From positions 186,001-250,000 of the forward strand of contig NZ_FNHS01000003.1 of assembly GCF_900103445.1 (NCBI RefSeq): 64,000 nt of DNA, in the 5' to 3' direction. The translations under genes were made by a program, and so were the position numbers. This document shows positions 32,877 through 43,475 of the stretch, one piece after another; position 1 is the stretch's first letter, and the number at the start of each line of letters is the position of its first letter. Source of the stretch: Methylobacterium phyllostachyos. GTDB lineage: Bacteria; Pseudomonadota; Alphaproteobacteria; Rhizobiales; Beijerinckiaceae. The notes below the pieces were generated by a model. It ran no database searches. It was given only the letters and a program-made list of their open reading frames with translations, and was not told the origin of the DNA.

Positions 32877-34325
32877 TCAACCGTGCCGCGGCCGCATCTC
32901 CGGGGTGGCCGGCGGCGTCTGGGCGACCATCCGGCGGCCGGAAATCTCGGCTCCGGCATCCGGCGACAGCTTGCGGAAGGCCAGCACGGAGGCCGCCGAG
33001 ATCACCGCCACGGCGAAGAAGGCCGGCCCGAAATCGCCCGCCTCGATCTGCGTGCGGCCATGCAGGCCGGCGGTCCCCTCGAGCGCCAGAGCCCCCAGCG
33101 TCACGCCGAGGCTCAACGAGAGCTGCTGGCAGACACTCGCGAAACTCGTCGCCGCGCTCATCTCGCGGGATTCGAGATCGGCATACGCGATGGCATTCAC
33201 GCAGGTGAACTGGATCGACCGCGAGCAGCCGCCGACGAACAGCAGGGCCACCATGATCCAGTGGGAGGTTTGCGCCGTGTAGAAGCCGTTCACCGCCAGG
33301 AAGGCCGAGGCCAGAAGCGCGTTCCACGTCATCAGCGTCCGGAACCCCGTGCGGCGCAGGATCTTCGGCGCCAGGGTCTTCACGAACATGGCGCCCGCCG
33401 CCGCCGCGAAGGTGATGAGCCCAGAATGCAGGGCGTCGAGCCCGAATCCGACTTGCAGCATCAGCGGCAGCAGGAATGGGATCGCCCCGGTGCCGATCCG
33501 GAACAGGCTCCCGCCGAGCACCGCGACCCGGAAGGTCGGGCGCTCCATCAGGTCGAGCCGCACGATCGGGTGGGCGACCCGCCGTGCATGGGCCCAATAG
33601 AGCGGCAGCAGGATCGCACCGCCGGCGAGGCAGCCCCAGGAGACCGAAGCCGGCAGCAGGTGTCGCCCTAACGACGCAAGCCCGAGCATCAGGGCGGCGA
33701 GCCCGGCACCGAGCAGCAGGAAGCCCAGGACGTCCAATGGCGGCCGTTCCGCCTCGCGGACATCCTCGAAGAACAGGGTCGCCAGCACGATCCCGGCGCA
33801 GCCGATCGGCAGGTTGATGAAGAAGATCCAGCGCCAGTCGAACCATGTGGTGATCAGGCCCCCCACCGGCGGCCCGAGCACCGGACCCACGAGGGCCGGG
33901 AATGTGAGGTAGGCGAGCGCCGTGACGAGCTGGGATTTCGGCACGCTGCGCAGCACGACGAGCCGCCCGACCGGGACCATCATGGCGCCACCCATGCCCT
34001 GGAGGAACCGCGCAGCGACGAACCACGCCAGCCCGTTGGCGGCCGCGCACGCGAGCGAACCGGCCATGAACACCACCAGCGCCACGCGGAAGACGGTGCG
34101 CGCGCCGTAGCGGTCGGCCATCCATCCGCTGACCGGGATGAAGATCGCGAGGCTGACCAGATACGAGGTCAGGGCGAGCTTCAGCGCAATCGGATCCTCG
34201 TGGAGGCTCGCCGCGATGCTCGGCAGCGCCGTGGCGATCACCGTGGAATCGGTGTTCTCCATGAACAGGGCTGTGGCGACCGTCAGGGGGACGATCCAGA
34301 ACGGTCTTTGAGCGGGGGCAGGCAT
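32877..34325 (-). CDS. MFS transporter, DHA2 family (EmrB/QacA-like, 14 helices)
   Basis: This is an exporter of about 482 residues with 14 predicted helices. DHA2 motifs are present: MENTDSTVIATALPSIAASL (motif D1), YLVSLAIFIPVSGWMADRYG (motif A) and GGAMMVPVGRLVVLR, plus GPVLGPPVGGLITTWFDWRW (motif C). The start chosen is the ATG giving MPAPAQRPFW; a Met six codons earlier (34343) is equally possible. No membrane-fusion protein gene is adjacent, so it probably works alone. Together with the MFS and Bcr genes upstream it forms a small exporter-rich region. Confidence 0.87.
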   Translation of the reverse strand: MPAPAQRPFWIVPLTVATALFMENTDSTVIATALPSIAASLHEDPIALKLALTSYLVSLAIFIPVSGWMADRYGARTVFRVALVVFMAGSLACAAANGLAWFVAARFLQGMGGAMMVPVGRLVVLRSVPKSQLVTALAYLTFPALVGPVLGPPVGGLITTWFDWRWIFFINLPIGCAGIVLATLFFEDVREAERPPLDVLGFLLLGAGLAALMLGLASLGRHLLPASVSWGCLAGGAILLPLYWAHARRVAHPIVRLDLMERPTFRVAVLGGSLFRIGTGAIPFLLPLMLQVGFGLDALHSGLITFAAAAGAMFVKTLAPKILRRTGFRTLMTWNALLASAFLAVNGFYTAQTSHWIMVALLFVGGCSRSIQFTCVNAIAYADLESREMSAATSFASVCQQLSLSLGVTLGALALEGTAGLHGRTQIEAGDFGPAFFAVAVISAASVLAFRKLSPDAGAEISGRRMVAQTPPATPEMRPRHG

Positions 34326-34542
34326 CACGGTGCAGACGCGCATGGCGCCGTGTCGGTTGCACGGCGTCGGAGCGGACTCGCACCGGCGTGTTTCGCGAAT
34401 GTATCTATCTTGCCACAGAAGTTGTGCCTGTAAGCGGCGGCACCTTTTGTACGGGAGGTCCAATGGCTACGTTTGCCTCACGCGGCCGTGAGTTCGGCCT
34501 GTGGCAAGGGTCCATCCGAACGGACGGGCCGCGAGGAGTTCG

Positions 34543-35433
34543 ATGCCGTTCAGCCCCAACAAGGCCCGTTTCCTGCCGCGGATCGCCGCCGGCGTCGCCC
34601 TGTTCTCGATGGTGGCGGCCTGCGGCACCGTCCTGCTCAACGATCGCGGCTCGCTGACGCGCTACGACCGCCTGAAGGCCAGCGATCAGGTCGCCTCCGC
34701 GTCCCGGATCTACGTGGACCGACCGGCGCTTGCGAGAGCCCACACGGTGCGCATCATCCCGACGGCGTTCCACGCTGACGTGGCCGGCGCGGGCCCGCTC
34801 ACCCCGGCCGAGCGGCGCCTGATCGCCAATGCCGCCGACCGGGCGCTCTGCTACGATCTGTCCCTCAAGTACGACATCGTGTCGGGGCGCGACGCTGACC
34901 TCACCGTCCGGGCGCAGGTGACGCGCGTTGATCCGACGGATCTGCTCGGGGCCGGCGCGACCATCGCGGGCTCGGCCGGCGTCACGGTCGCCTCGCAATT
35001 CGGACTGAGCGCGGCCGAGGGCGTCGGCCGCATCCCGATCCCGCGGATCCCGATCGGGCTCGGCAGCCTCACCGTGGAAGCTGAGGCGCTGGACCGCCGC
35101 CGCGAGCAGCGGGCCGCCATGGTGTGGGGCGGGGCCGCGAACTCCTTCACCAGCCAGCCGCGCTTCTCCCGCGCCAGCGACGCCTATGACCTCGCGGGCG
35201 AGTTCGGCCAGGATTTCGGCTACATGCTGGCCACCGGCGACGACCCGTTCACGGCGCCCAACACCCTGCCGACCTGGGACCGCATCCGCATCACGACGCT
35301 GGGCGAGGCGCCCCTCGATCCGGATTGCGAGGCCTTCGGCCGGGCGCCCGGAATCGATGGCATCCTCGGCGACTATATCGGGCTGCCGCCCGAATACACC
35401 GACAAGGGACCGGGAGCGCCCGCTTTGCGCTGA
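34543..35433 (+). CDS. DUF3313 family lipoprotein
   Basis: This 296-residue secreted lipoprotein has a basic start, hydrophobic core, and lipobox SMVAAC (Cys lipidated). It then contains YDRLKASDQVASASRIYVDRPAL, typical of DUF3313 proteins, which are about 220-300 residues and of unknown function in the cell envelope. A Gly-rich segment (LLGAGATIAGSAGVTVASQFG) sits in the middle. The start is the ATG preceded by GAGGAG with 5-base spacing. The gene is divergent from the DHA2 pump with a 217-base gap, and precedes guaB by 159 bases. Confidence 0.82.
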   Translation: MPFSPNKARFLPRIAAGVALFSMVAACGTVLLNDRGSLTRYDRLKASDQVASASRIYVDRPALARAHTVRIIPTAFHADVAGAGPLTPAERRLIANAADRALCYDLSLKYDIVSGRDADLTVRAQVTRVDPTDLLGAGATIAGSAGVTVASQFGLSAAEGVGRIPIPRIPIGLGSLTVEAEALDRRREQRAAMVWGGAANSFTSQPRFSRASDAYDLAGEFGQDFGYMLATGDDPFTAPNTLPTWDRIRITTLGEAPLDPDCEAFGRAPGIDGILGDYIGLPPEYTDKGPGAPALR

Positions 35434-37086
<1,653 letters not shown>

Positions 37087-37102
37087 GGATCTGGAGACGA
37101 CG

Positions 37103-37339
37103 ATGCTCGCACCTTGGCCTCTAAACCGGCATGCGGCCGTTTTCGACGCGCCGAGGGAGGAAGCTGGCGCACGGGCGGAGGCCAGTGCACGGCACCGCCG
37201 CGAGGATCAGCTTCGGGACGCGAACGATCTGTCGGGTTCGGATGCCGTGTCTCTCGTACGCAGCATCCGGGCCCGGGCGCTGCAAAATGCGCTCCCGGAT
37301 AGTACGGTGATGATCCGTGCCGATCGCGACGGGCGATGA
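37103..37339 (+). CDS. Putative antitoxin of VapBC-type module
   Basis: This 78-residue protein ends in a 4-base ATGA overlap with the PIN-domain toxin gene, which is the standard arrangement of a type II antitoxin. The sequence is charged and Ala/Arg-rich (EAGARAEASARHRREDQLRD), with a C-terminal segment LPDSTVMIRADRDGR likely to wrap the toxin. No clear ribbon-helix-helix or AbrB N-terminal motif is visible, so the DNA-binding half is either divergent or lost. Assignment rests on position, size and coupling. It starts 16 bases after the guaB stop. Confidence 0.65.
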   Translation: MLAPWPLNRHAAVFDAPREEAGARAEASARHRREDQLRDANDLSGSDAVSLVRSIRARALQNALPDSTVMIRADRDGR

Positions 37340-37743
37340 TCGTCGTTGATGCCTGTGTAGCGGTGAAGTGGTTCCTTCCGGAACCGCTCAGTGACCTAGC
37401 GGAGAGCATCCTGCTGGAGGACGAGGTCCGGATTGCGCCAGAGCATATTCTGGTGGAAGTCGGAAATACCTTGCTGAAAGCCCATCGGGCTCGAGCCATC
37501 ACGCTGGACCACGCGCGTGATGCGGTTGCGGCTTTGGGCAGGCTGATACAACTTCGCCCGGTTCGAGAGATCGCGGATCCTGCCCTCCAACTCGCCAACG
37601 CCGTGGGATGCACGAATTATGACGCCCTCTACGTGGCCGCCAGCGAGCGATGGGGCGCGGCGCTGGTCACTGCGGACGCCAAGCTGGCGCGGCAACTGTG
37701 CGCAGCAGGATGGAGCGGCGACCTCCGTCTTCTCGGCAGTTGA
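37336..37743 (+). CDS. vapC: VapC-family PIN-domain ribonuclease toxin
   Basis: This 135-residue PIN domain has all four expected acidic residues: Asp5 (IVVDACVAVKWF), Glu41 (ILVEVGN), Asp96 (YDALYVA) and Asp114 (VTADAKL). These bind Mg2+ and cut RNA, usually tRNA, in free-living VapC toxins. The KWF after the first Asp is typical of the VapC subgroup. It overlaps the upstream antitoxin candidate by 4 bases. Because all catalytic residues are intact, the toxin is probably active and needs its partner. The module is attached to the essential guaB gene. Confidence 0.86.
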   Translation: MIVVDACVAVKWFLPEPLSDLAESILLEDEVRIAPEHILVEVGNTLLKAHRARAITLDHARDAVAALGRLIQLRPVREIADPALQLANAVGCTNYDALYVAASERWGAALVTADAKLARQLCAAGWSGDLRLLGS

Positions 37744-37806
37744 TGTGCCGTTGTTCAGGAACGCAGACAGCCTATCGCCGAAACGGGATCAACTTGGAGG
37801 GAGGCC

Positions 37807-38763
37807 ATGCGCACGCTGATCGTCGGAGCCGGCGCGACCGGAGGCTATTACGGCGCGCGGCTGGCCGAATCCGGCGCCGACGTGACCTTCCTGGTCCGGC
37901 CGGCGCGGGCGGCGAAGCTTGCGGCGGACGGGCTGAACCTGCGCTCGCCGCTCGGCGACCTGCACATCCCGAACCCGCCGACCGTCACGGCCGACCGGCT
38001 GGCCGAGGCCGGCCGGTTCGACCTGATCCTCCTGTCGTGCAAGGCCTACGATCTCGACAGCGCCATCGCGGATCTGGCTCCGGCGGTCGGCGCGGAGACG
38101 GCGATCCTGCCCGTGCTCAACGGCCTCGCGCATCTCGACGCGCTCGATGCCCGGTTCGGCGCCGAGCGGGTGCTTGGCGGCTCCTGCGCCATCGCGGCGA
38201 CGCTGGCACCGGACGGCACGATCCGCCACATGAGCGAGTTGTGCAGCATCACCTACGGCGAGCGGGACGGGTCGCGGTCGGCCCGGATCGAGGCGGTCGA
38301 CGCCCTCATGCGCGGGCTGAAGTTCCAGCCACGGCTGAGTGAGGCGATCCTGCTGGAGATGTGGGAGAAGTGGGTGTTCCTCGCGACGCTCGCGGGGGCC
38401 ACGACCCTGATGCGCGCCGCAGTCGGCGACATCGTGGGTGCGCCGGGCGGCAAGGAGCTGATGGTAGCCCTTCACGCCGAGTGCACGGCGATTGCCGCGG
38501 CGAGCGGATACGCGCCGCGGGATATCGTGGCCGAGCGGGCGCGGGCGCAGCTGACGGCCGCAGGCTCGACCTTTACGGCCTCGATGCTGCGCGACATCGA
38601 GAATGGCGGGCGGATCGAGGCCGATCACGTGATCGGCGACTTGATCGCCCGCGGCCGTCGCCTCGCGCCCGTGGCGGGCTTCCCGCTGCTGACGCTGGTC
38701 TATACCGGCCTCAAGGCCTACGAGGGCCGGCGGGCGCGGGAGACGGCCGGAGTCGCGTCTTAG
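37807..38763 (+). CDS. Ketopantoate reductase (PanE/ApbA) family protein
   Basis: This 318-residue NADPH-dependent reductase has the N-terminal Rossmann motif IVGAGATGGYYGARLAESG, SCKAYD at the hinge, and LNGLAHLD. The C-terminal helical domain carries the catalytic Lys region EKWVFLATLAGATTLMR and an ENGGRIEADHVIGDL segment. 2-Dehydropantoate 2-reductase would supply pantoate for CoA. Alphaproteobacteria often have several paralogs with other 2-oxoacid substrates, so the gene symbol panE is not given. A GGAGG ribosome site is 4 bases before the ATG. The stop overlaps a convergent small lipoprotein gene by 4 bases. Confidence 0.88.
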   Translation: MRTLIVGAGATGGYYGARLAESGADVTFLVRPARAAKLAADGLNLRSPLGDLHIPNPPTVTADRLAEAGRFDLILLSCKAYDLDSAIADLAPAVGAETAILPVLNGLAHLDALDARFGAERVLGGSCAIAATLAPDGTIRHMSELCSITYGERDGSRSARIEAVDALMRGLKFQPRLSEAILLEMWEKWVFLATLAGATTLMRAAVGDIVGAPGGKELMVALHAECTAIAAASGYAPRDIVAERARAQLTAAGSTFTASMLRDIENGGRIEADHVIGDLIARGRRLAPVAGFPLLTLVYTGLKAYEGRRARETAGVAS

Positions 38764-38948
38764 TAGCGGCCGGGCGGCGGCGCGGGCGGATTGCCGTATT
38801 CGAGCTGCGTCTTGGCATCGACCGGCCGGCGCGGCGGCGGCGAGAAGTCGGGCTGGGCGGCAGGCGCGCTTGCACAGGCGGCCAGCGAGGCGGCGACCAG
38901 CGCCGCCAGCGTGATACGGACAGCGGACGAGATGGGCGCAGACTGCAT
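38760..38948 (-). CDS. Small lipoprotein
   Basis: This is a 62-residue precursor. The signal sequence VRITLAALVAASLAAC ends in the lipobox LAAC. It is followed by a short Pro/Ala-rich tail (PDFSPPPRRPVDAKTQLEYG) ending PPAPPPGRY. It is likely a small outer-membrane or periplasmic lipoprotein of unknown role. The start is the ATG giving MQSAPISSAVRI; a longer frame to 39014 has no signal-peptide logic. It is convergent with, and overlaps by 4 bases, the ketopantoate reductase family gene. Confidence 0.7.
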   Translation of the reverse strand: MQSAPISSAVRITLAALVAASLAACASAPAAQPDFSPPPRRPVDAKTQLEYGNPPAPPPGRY

Positions 38949-39148
38949 AGGCTGAAAGTCTCCCGGAATGCACCCGGCTGCCAACCACTCTGGTCGGCCG
39001 CCGAAGGATGCCATACGACACGCGGCGGCCCGCGCGGATACCGGTCTGAGCCGGGATCGTGCCTGAAGCTCGGCCGCAAATGGGGCGGTATCGCGGGCCT
39101 GGCGTGGCCGTTTCGCGACGCCGCCGATCGACGTGAAGGAACAGATCC

Positions 39149-40450
39149 CTGACCCCCGCCGCCCGCTGCTCAGCCGCCATCGAAGTGCTCACCGACATCG
39201 CGGAGCGGCGCCGACCGGCCGCCGACGCCCTGAAGGATTGGGGCCTTGCGCACCGGTTCGCGGGCTCGGGCGACCGGGCCGGCATCGCCAGCCTTGTCTA
39301 CGACGCCCTGCGCCGCCGCGCCTCCGCGTCCTGGATCATGGGCTCGGAGGCCCCGCGCGCCGTCCTGATCGGCGCGCTGCGGCTCCAGCAGGGTCTCGCT
39401 GCGGCCTCGGTGTCCGCCTTGTTCTCCGGGGAGCGTTTCGCGCCCGCGCCGCTGAGCGCCGAGGAGCGGACGCGCCTCGAGACCGCCACACTGGAGGATG
39501 CGCCCCCCGAGGTCGCGGGCGATGCCCCGGCCTTCGCGATGCCTGAGCTCGCCGCAGCCCTGGGTGACGACCTCCTGCCGGAGCTGAAGGCGCTGGCCCG
39601 GCGGGCGCCCCTAGATATCCGTGTCAACGCCCTGCGCGGCCGCCGCGAAGACGTCATGCCGGCGCTCGCCGCGTTCGACGCGGCGCCGACACCACACGCA
39701 CCCAACGGTCTGCGAATCCCGATCGGCGCCGACGGGCGCGGCCCGGCGCTCCATGTGGAGGCGGAGTTTCTCGACGGCTGGTATGAGATCCAGGATGAGG
39801 GCTCGCAGCTCGCGGCGCTCCTGGCTGCCCCGCAACCCGGCGAGACCATCGTCGATCTCTGCGCCGGCGGTGGCGGCAAGACCCTAGCGCTCGCGGCAGA
39901 GACCGCGAACGGCGCCCGCCTGATCGCCACCGACGGCGATCCGCGCCGCCTCGCGCCGATCCACGAGCGCCTGCGACGCTCCGGCGCCCTCGCCGACGTG
40001 CGCACGCCGCGGACCGGCAGGGCTCGGGCCGACGTACTCGAAGATCTCGACGGGCGCGTCGATCGCGTGCTCGTGGATGCGCCCTGCACCGGCTCGGGCA
40101 CATGGCGCCGCAATCCGGACGCGAAGTGGCGCCTGCGCCCCAACAGCCTCGCCCTGCGGACAGCCGAACAGACCCAGGTTCTCGACCGCGCCGCGCGGCT
40201 GGTGAAGCCGGGGGGACGGATCGTCTACGTCACCTGCTCGCTCCTGCCGGCCGAGAACGAAACGGCCGTGGCCGGGCTGCTGTCGCGCTGGCGCGGGCGG
40301 TTCGCCGTGGTCCCGCCCGACGAGGTCCTGGCAGCAGGCCCGGCCTCGCTCCGCACGGCTGTGCGGACCACGCGCCACGGGATCCAGATGAGCCCATTCC
40401 GGACCGGGACGGACGGCTTCTACGTCGCGGTGATCGCCCGGCACGGTTGA
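39149..40450 (+). CDS. RsmB/NOP-family RNA (cytosine-5) methyltransferase, probable CTG start
   Basis: This is a class I SAM methyltransferase of about 433 residues. It has an N-terminal NusB-like helical part, the SAM motif VDLCAGGGGKTLALAAE, motif IV DAPCTGSGTWRRNPD (Cys313) and motif VI VTCSLLPAENE with the catalytic Cys363 counted from the proposed start. It methylates cytosine in rRNA or tRNA; RsmB itself targets C967 of 16S rRNA. The homologous N-terminus TPAARCSAAIEVLTDI lies upstream of the first standard start (GTG at 39185). The only sensible start is CTG at 39149, 8 bases after GAAGGA. Using GTG would trim 12 residues and has no ribosome site. Confidence 0.9.
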   Translation: MTPAARCSAAIEVLTDIAERRRPAADALKDWGLAHRFAGSGDRAGIASLVYDALRRRASASWIMGSEAPRAVLIGALRLQQGLAAASVSALFSGERFAPAPLSAEERTRLETATLEDAPPEVAGDAPAFAMPELAAALGDDLLPELKALARRAPLDIRVNALRGRREDVMPALAAFDAAPTPHAPNGLRIPIGADGRGPALHVEAEFLDGWYEIQDEGSQLAALLAAPQPGETIVDLCAGGGGKTLALAAETANGARLIATDGDPRRLAPIHERLRRSGALADVRTPRTGRARADVLEDLDGRVDRVLVDAPCTGSGTWRRNPDAKWRLRPNSLALRTAEQTQVLDRAARLVKPGGRIVYVTCSLLPAENETAVAGLLSRWRGRFAVVPPDEVLAAGPASLRTAVRTTRHGIQMSPFRTGTDGFYVAVIARHG

Positions 40451-40527
40451 GCGGCGAATCGCCGGGAGCCCCGTTACCGCGGCCGCGTTGGATCGCCAGC
40501 CCCGGATACCACAACCAGGAGTCACCC

Positions 40528-41535
40528 TTGCGCCTGGACCGCCGCCTCCTGCTCGCCGGTCTCGGGAGCCTTCTCGGCCTTCGTCCCGCTAGGGCCGTCG
40601 CCGAGGGGCCGCCGGAACCCGCCCCGCACGAGGCGATCCGCGCCCTACCGCGTACGCTGCCCGGCGCCGACCTTCAGGTGATCGACCTCTGGCCGGGCGA
40701 GCCGCCAGGTGGCGGCAGCGGACCCGACGCGGAGGGCTTCCGCTATGTCGAGGGCGCGGTGGGTGACATCACCCGGGTCGCGCGCCCGTGCCTGCTGGTC
40801 ATGCGGCCGGTCAACGCCAACGGCGCCGCGATGATCGTGGCGGCCGGCGGCGGCTACGAGTTCATCGCCATCGGCAACGAGGGCGTGCCCGTGGGCCGCG
40901 TCCTGAAAGCCGCCGGCATCACGGTCTTTCTGCTGATCTACCGGCTCCCCGCCGAGGGCTGGGGCTCCGGCCCCGACGCGCCGCGTCAGGACGCCCAGCG
41001 CGCGATCCGGCTGGTCCGGGCCCGGGGCACGGAGTTCGGCATCGACCCGGCCCGGGTCGGCGTCCTCGGGTTCTCCGCCGGGGGCCACCTGATGGGGGAG
41101 ACCGCGGTCGGCAGCGCCCGGAACCTCTATGACCCGGTGGACGCCACGGATGCGCAGCCCGTGCGGCCGGCGCTCGCCGGATTGATCTATCCGGTCATCA
41201 CGATGCGCAAGCCCTTCGACCGAACCCACACCCGCCGGATCCTCGTCGGCGACGAGGTCACCGAGGCCGAGATGAAGACCTACTCGGTCGATCTACAGGT
41301 CGGCCCGGAGACGCCGCCGACCTTCCTGGCCCAGGCGATCGACGATCCCGTGGCGGTGGCCGACCATCCGCTCCTGATGTTCGCGGCCCTGCGCAAGGCC
41401 CGGGTTCCGGCCGAACTGCACCTGTTCGAGCGCGGCGGCCACGGATTCGGGCTCGGATTGCCCGGCACGCCGGCGGCGGCGTGGTCCGGCCTGTTCCTGG
41501 CCTGGATCCGCCTCCACGACTTTTTGCGGCGCTGA
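40528..41535 (+). CDS. Exported alpha/beta hydrolase (BD-FAE / carboxylesterase-like)
   Basis: This 335-residue hydrolase has an N-terminal twin-arginine style leader, DRRLLLAGLGSLLGLRPARA, pointing to Tat export. The catalytic elbow is GFSAGGHLMG and the His is in RGGHGFGLG near the C-terminus. An oxyanion region lies in VAAGGGYEFIAIGNEG. Such proteins deacetylate sugars or hydrolyse small esters in the periplasm. The start is TTG at 40528, with AGGAG 7 bases upstream; no ATG lies between the RsmB-type gene stop and the leader. It is convergent with an O-antigen-ligase-like gene, with 4 bases between the stops. Confidence 0.85.
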   Translation: MRLDRRLLLAGLGSLLGLRPARAVAEGPPEPAPHEAIRALPRTLPGADLQVIDLWPGEPPGGGSGPDAEGFRYVEGAVGDITRVARPCLLVMRPVNANGAAMIVAAGGGYEFIAIGNEGVPVGRVLKAAGITVFLLIYRLPAEGWGSGPDAPRQDAQRAIRLVRARGTEFGIDPARVGVLGFSAGGHLMGETAVGSARNLYDPVDATDAQPVRPALAGLIYPVITMRKPFDRTHTRRILVGDEVTEAEMKTYSVDLQVGPETPPTFLAQAIDDPVAVADHPLLMFAALRKARVPAELHLFERGGHGFGLGLPGTPAAAWSGLFLAWIRLHDFLRR

Positions 41536-41539
41536 CGCC

Positions 41540-42778
41540 TCAGCTTTGGCCGGCGATCACGCGGTGCAGCTTGGCGACCTTCGGCCGGCTGGTGCGGAAC
41601 TGGCCGCGCTCGACGGAGACGAACACCACCGCAGCGATGGCGAGCGTCGTCAGCCACCAGATCGATGTCAGCCCGACGCTGAGGCATGCCACCGTGAACG
41701 CCGCCGCGAAGCAGCCCATGGCGCCCGGCACCAGGGCCGGACCATCGCGCCCGGCCCGGCGGATCGAGGCGTAGAGGGCGAAGGCCGCGGCGAGGGCGCC
41801 CACGATTCCGAGCTCGTACCAGAATTCAAACAGCGCCGTGGTCGGCGCGTTCAGCGGCAGAAGGCCCACCAGACGCCCGCGCAGCGCGGTCTCGAAGCCG
41901 TGGCCGGTGATGAGCCGCACCGGATCGATCGTCACCACCTTCTGCCAGCTCTTCAGCGACAGCACCGCCGGGGCGAGCGGACCCAGCACGGCTGCTCCCA
42001 CGGGCCGGGCCAGGAAGGGGAGCAGCGGCGCCACCGCGAGCAGGACCGCCGACAGGGTCGCAGTCAGCGCCACGCCAACCTTAGGCCGGTAGCTCGTCAC
42101 CGCGAAGGCGACGGCGCCCACCGCCAGGGCTGCGATCTGCGTAGCATCCGGCTGCACGGTGAGCGCCAGCGCGACCAAGAGGGCGAGCCCGAGGGCCTCG
42201 CGGTCGCGGCGGCGGGACCGGAGCCACGCCAGTGCCGGCCAGACCAGAAGGATCAGCAGCACGAGACCGCGGTCCAGCGCCCCGTCATCCTCGGTGCCGG
42301 CGGGCGCCATGTGGGCGCCGAACAGGCCGAGCACGATCGCCACGATCGCCCCCGCCACGATGCCGAGCGGCAACAGGTAGAGGTTGGCCGAGCGCATCCG
42401 GTCGGGCAGGGCGAGATAGCCCAGGAGGGCGAGCCCGATCGTGGCCGCGAGGTTGACGAGGCGCTCCAGGGCCGGCCCCAAGAACGGCGTCCACGTCAGG
42501 GATAGGGCCGACCAGAGGACCACGAGCATCCCCGCCAGGAAGGCCGGCGCGGTCAGGAGCCGGGAGGCGGCCGGGCGCACCGGCCGCTGCCGCCGGTCGA
42601 TCACGCTGGCGATGATCAGCAGGATGACGGCGATCGGTGCCAGGATCACGGAGGCGCGGCGGGCGACCTGGGCCAGGACCGGCAGCACGACGAACAGGCC
42701 GAAGAAGCCGAGGCGCCGCAGCAGGGCGGCGGCGTCGAGCGCCGGGTCGGCAACGGTTGGAGTCGACGCGCGCGGCAT
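41540..42778 (-). CDS. O-antigen ligase-like membrane protein
   Basis: This polytopic protein has 412 residues and about 11 hydrophobic helices. The pattern SALSLTWTPFLGPALERLVNL near residue 95, a large loop before the last helices with GHGFETALRGRLVGLLPLNAP, and FWYELGIVGALAAAFALYA match the Wzy/WaaL O-antigen ligase superfamily (usually NxxLxxxxELGxxG). The conserved His of the loop is not obvious here. A role in polymerising or ligating surface polysaccharide is likely but not certain. It is the last gene of a four-gene minus-strand run. Confidence 0.7.
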   Translation of the reverse strand: MPRASTPTVADPALDAAALLRRLGFFGLFVVLPVLAQVARRASVILAPIAVILLIIASVIDRRQRPVRPAASRLLTAPAFLAGMLVVLWSALSLTWTPFLGPALERLVNLAATIGLALLGYLALPDRMRSANLYLLPLGIVAGAIVAIVLGLFGAHMAPAGTEDDGALDRGLVLLILLVWPALAWLRSRRRDREALGLALLVALALTVQPDATQIAALAVGAVAFAVTSYRPKVGVALTATLSAVLLAVAPLLPFLARPVGAAVLGPLAPAVLSLKSWQKVVTIDPVRLITGHGFETALRGRLVGLLPLNAPTTALFEFWYELGIVGALAAAFALYASIRRAGRDGPALVPGAMGCFAAAFTVACLSVGLTSIWWLTTLAIAAVVFVSVERGQFRTSRPKVAKLHRVIAGQS

Positions 42779-42881
42779 CCTGCGCCTTCTTCCGGACCGG
42801 AATGGCCGGATCTGTGTTCGATACGCAAGGCTCGCGCAAGCCGCTGTAGACGCGGCGCCACACCTCGCGCCGGACGCGCCC

Positions 42882-43406
42882 TCAGGTCGCGGTTGCCGTT
42901 GCCCGCGGGCGCCGCCGAAGTGTCCGCCGGCCGAGGTCCGAGACCACCCGCCAGCCGCCCCAGGCGGCGAAGAAGCCGATCAACCCGGCCGCCAGGCCAT
43001 CGGCGGTGGTCGGGATTGCCGGGCTGAAGTCCCGGTAGGCGGCCTCGGCGACGGGAACGTCGGGATCGCGCAGCATCGCGACGACCCGGCCGAGGGGGCT
43101 CGTCGCCGAGGCGAGCGCCTGCTGCTGGGCGCTCAGCCGGGCGAGGCGCGCGATGTCGGCCTGCGCCGCCGCCCCGCGCCGGGCAACGAGCTGATCGGGA
43201 TTGCTGCGCAGCCGGTCGATGGCGCCCTCGCGCGTCTCGCCGGTCGCCTGCGCGTCCGATTCGAGCACCGCCACCTGCCGGCGCAGTTCGTCGGCGGCGC
43301 CCCCGATCCGCTGGGCGTATTGCTGCGCGAATTCGGGGGCCTGTGCGGCGATCCCGCCGCCGAGCAGGCCGAGCGCGACACCGAGGGTGCGAAACACGCG
43401 GAACAC
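42882..43406 (-). CDS. DUF2937 family protein
   Basis: This 174-residue protein has an N-terminal membrane segment (LGVALGLLGGGIAAQAPEFAQQY). A charged helical region RIGGAADELRRQVAVLESDA follows, and a C-terminal hydrophobic segment GLAAGLIGFFAAWGGWRVV precedes a basic tail. This matches DUF2937, a membrane protein family of unknown function. The start is GTG, chosen because GGAGG lies 6 bases upstream; an ATG 12 codons earlier (43442) is less well placed. It lies between the WD40 gene and the O-antigen-ligase-like gene on the same strand. Confidence 0.75.
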   Translation of the reverse strand: MFRVFRTLGVALGLLGGGIAAQAPEFAQQYAQRIGGAADELRRQVAVLESDAQATGETREGAIDRLRSNPDQLVARRGAAAQADIARLARLSAQQQALASATSPLGRVVAMLRDPDVPVAEAAYRDFSPAIPTTADGLAAGLIGFFAAWGGWRVVSDLGRRTLRRRPRATATAT

Positions 43407-43475
43407 GTCAGGCCTCCAGCGTGGGGATTCGACCACCGACAAAGAGCATGCCGTGGGTCGCGGTTCCAGCCGCCC

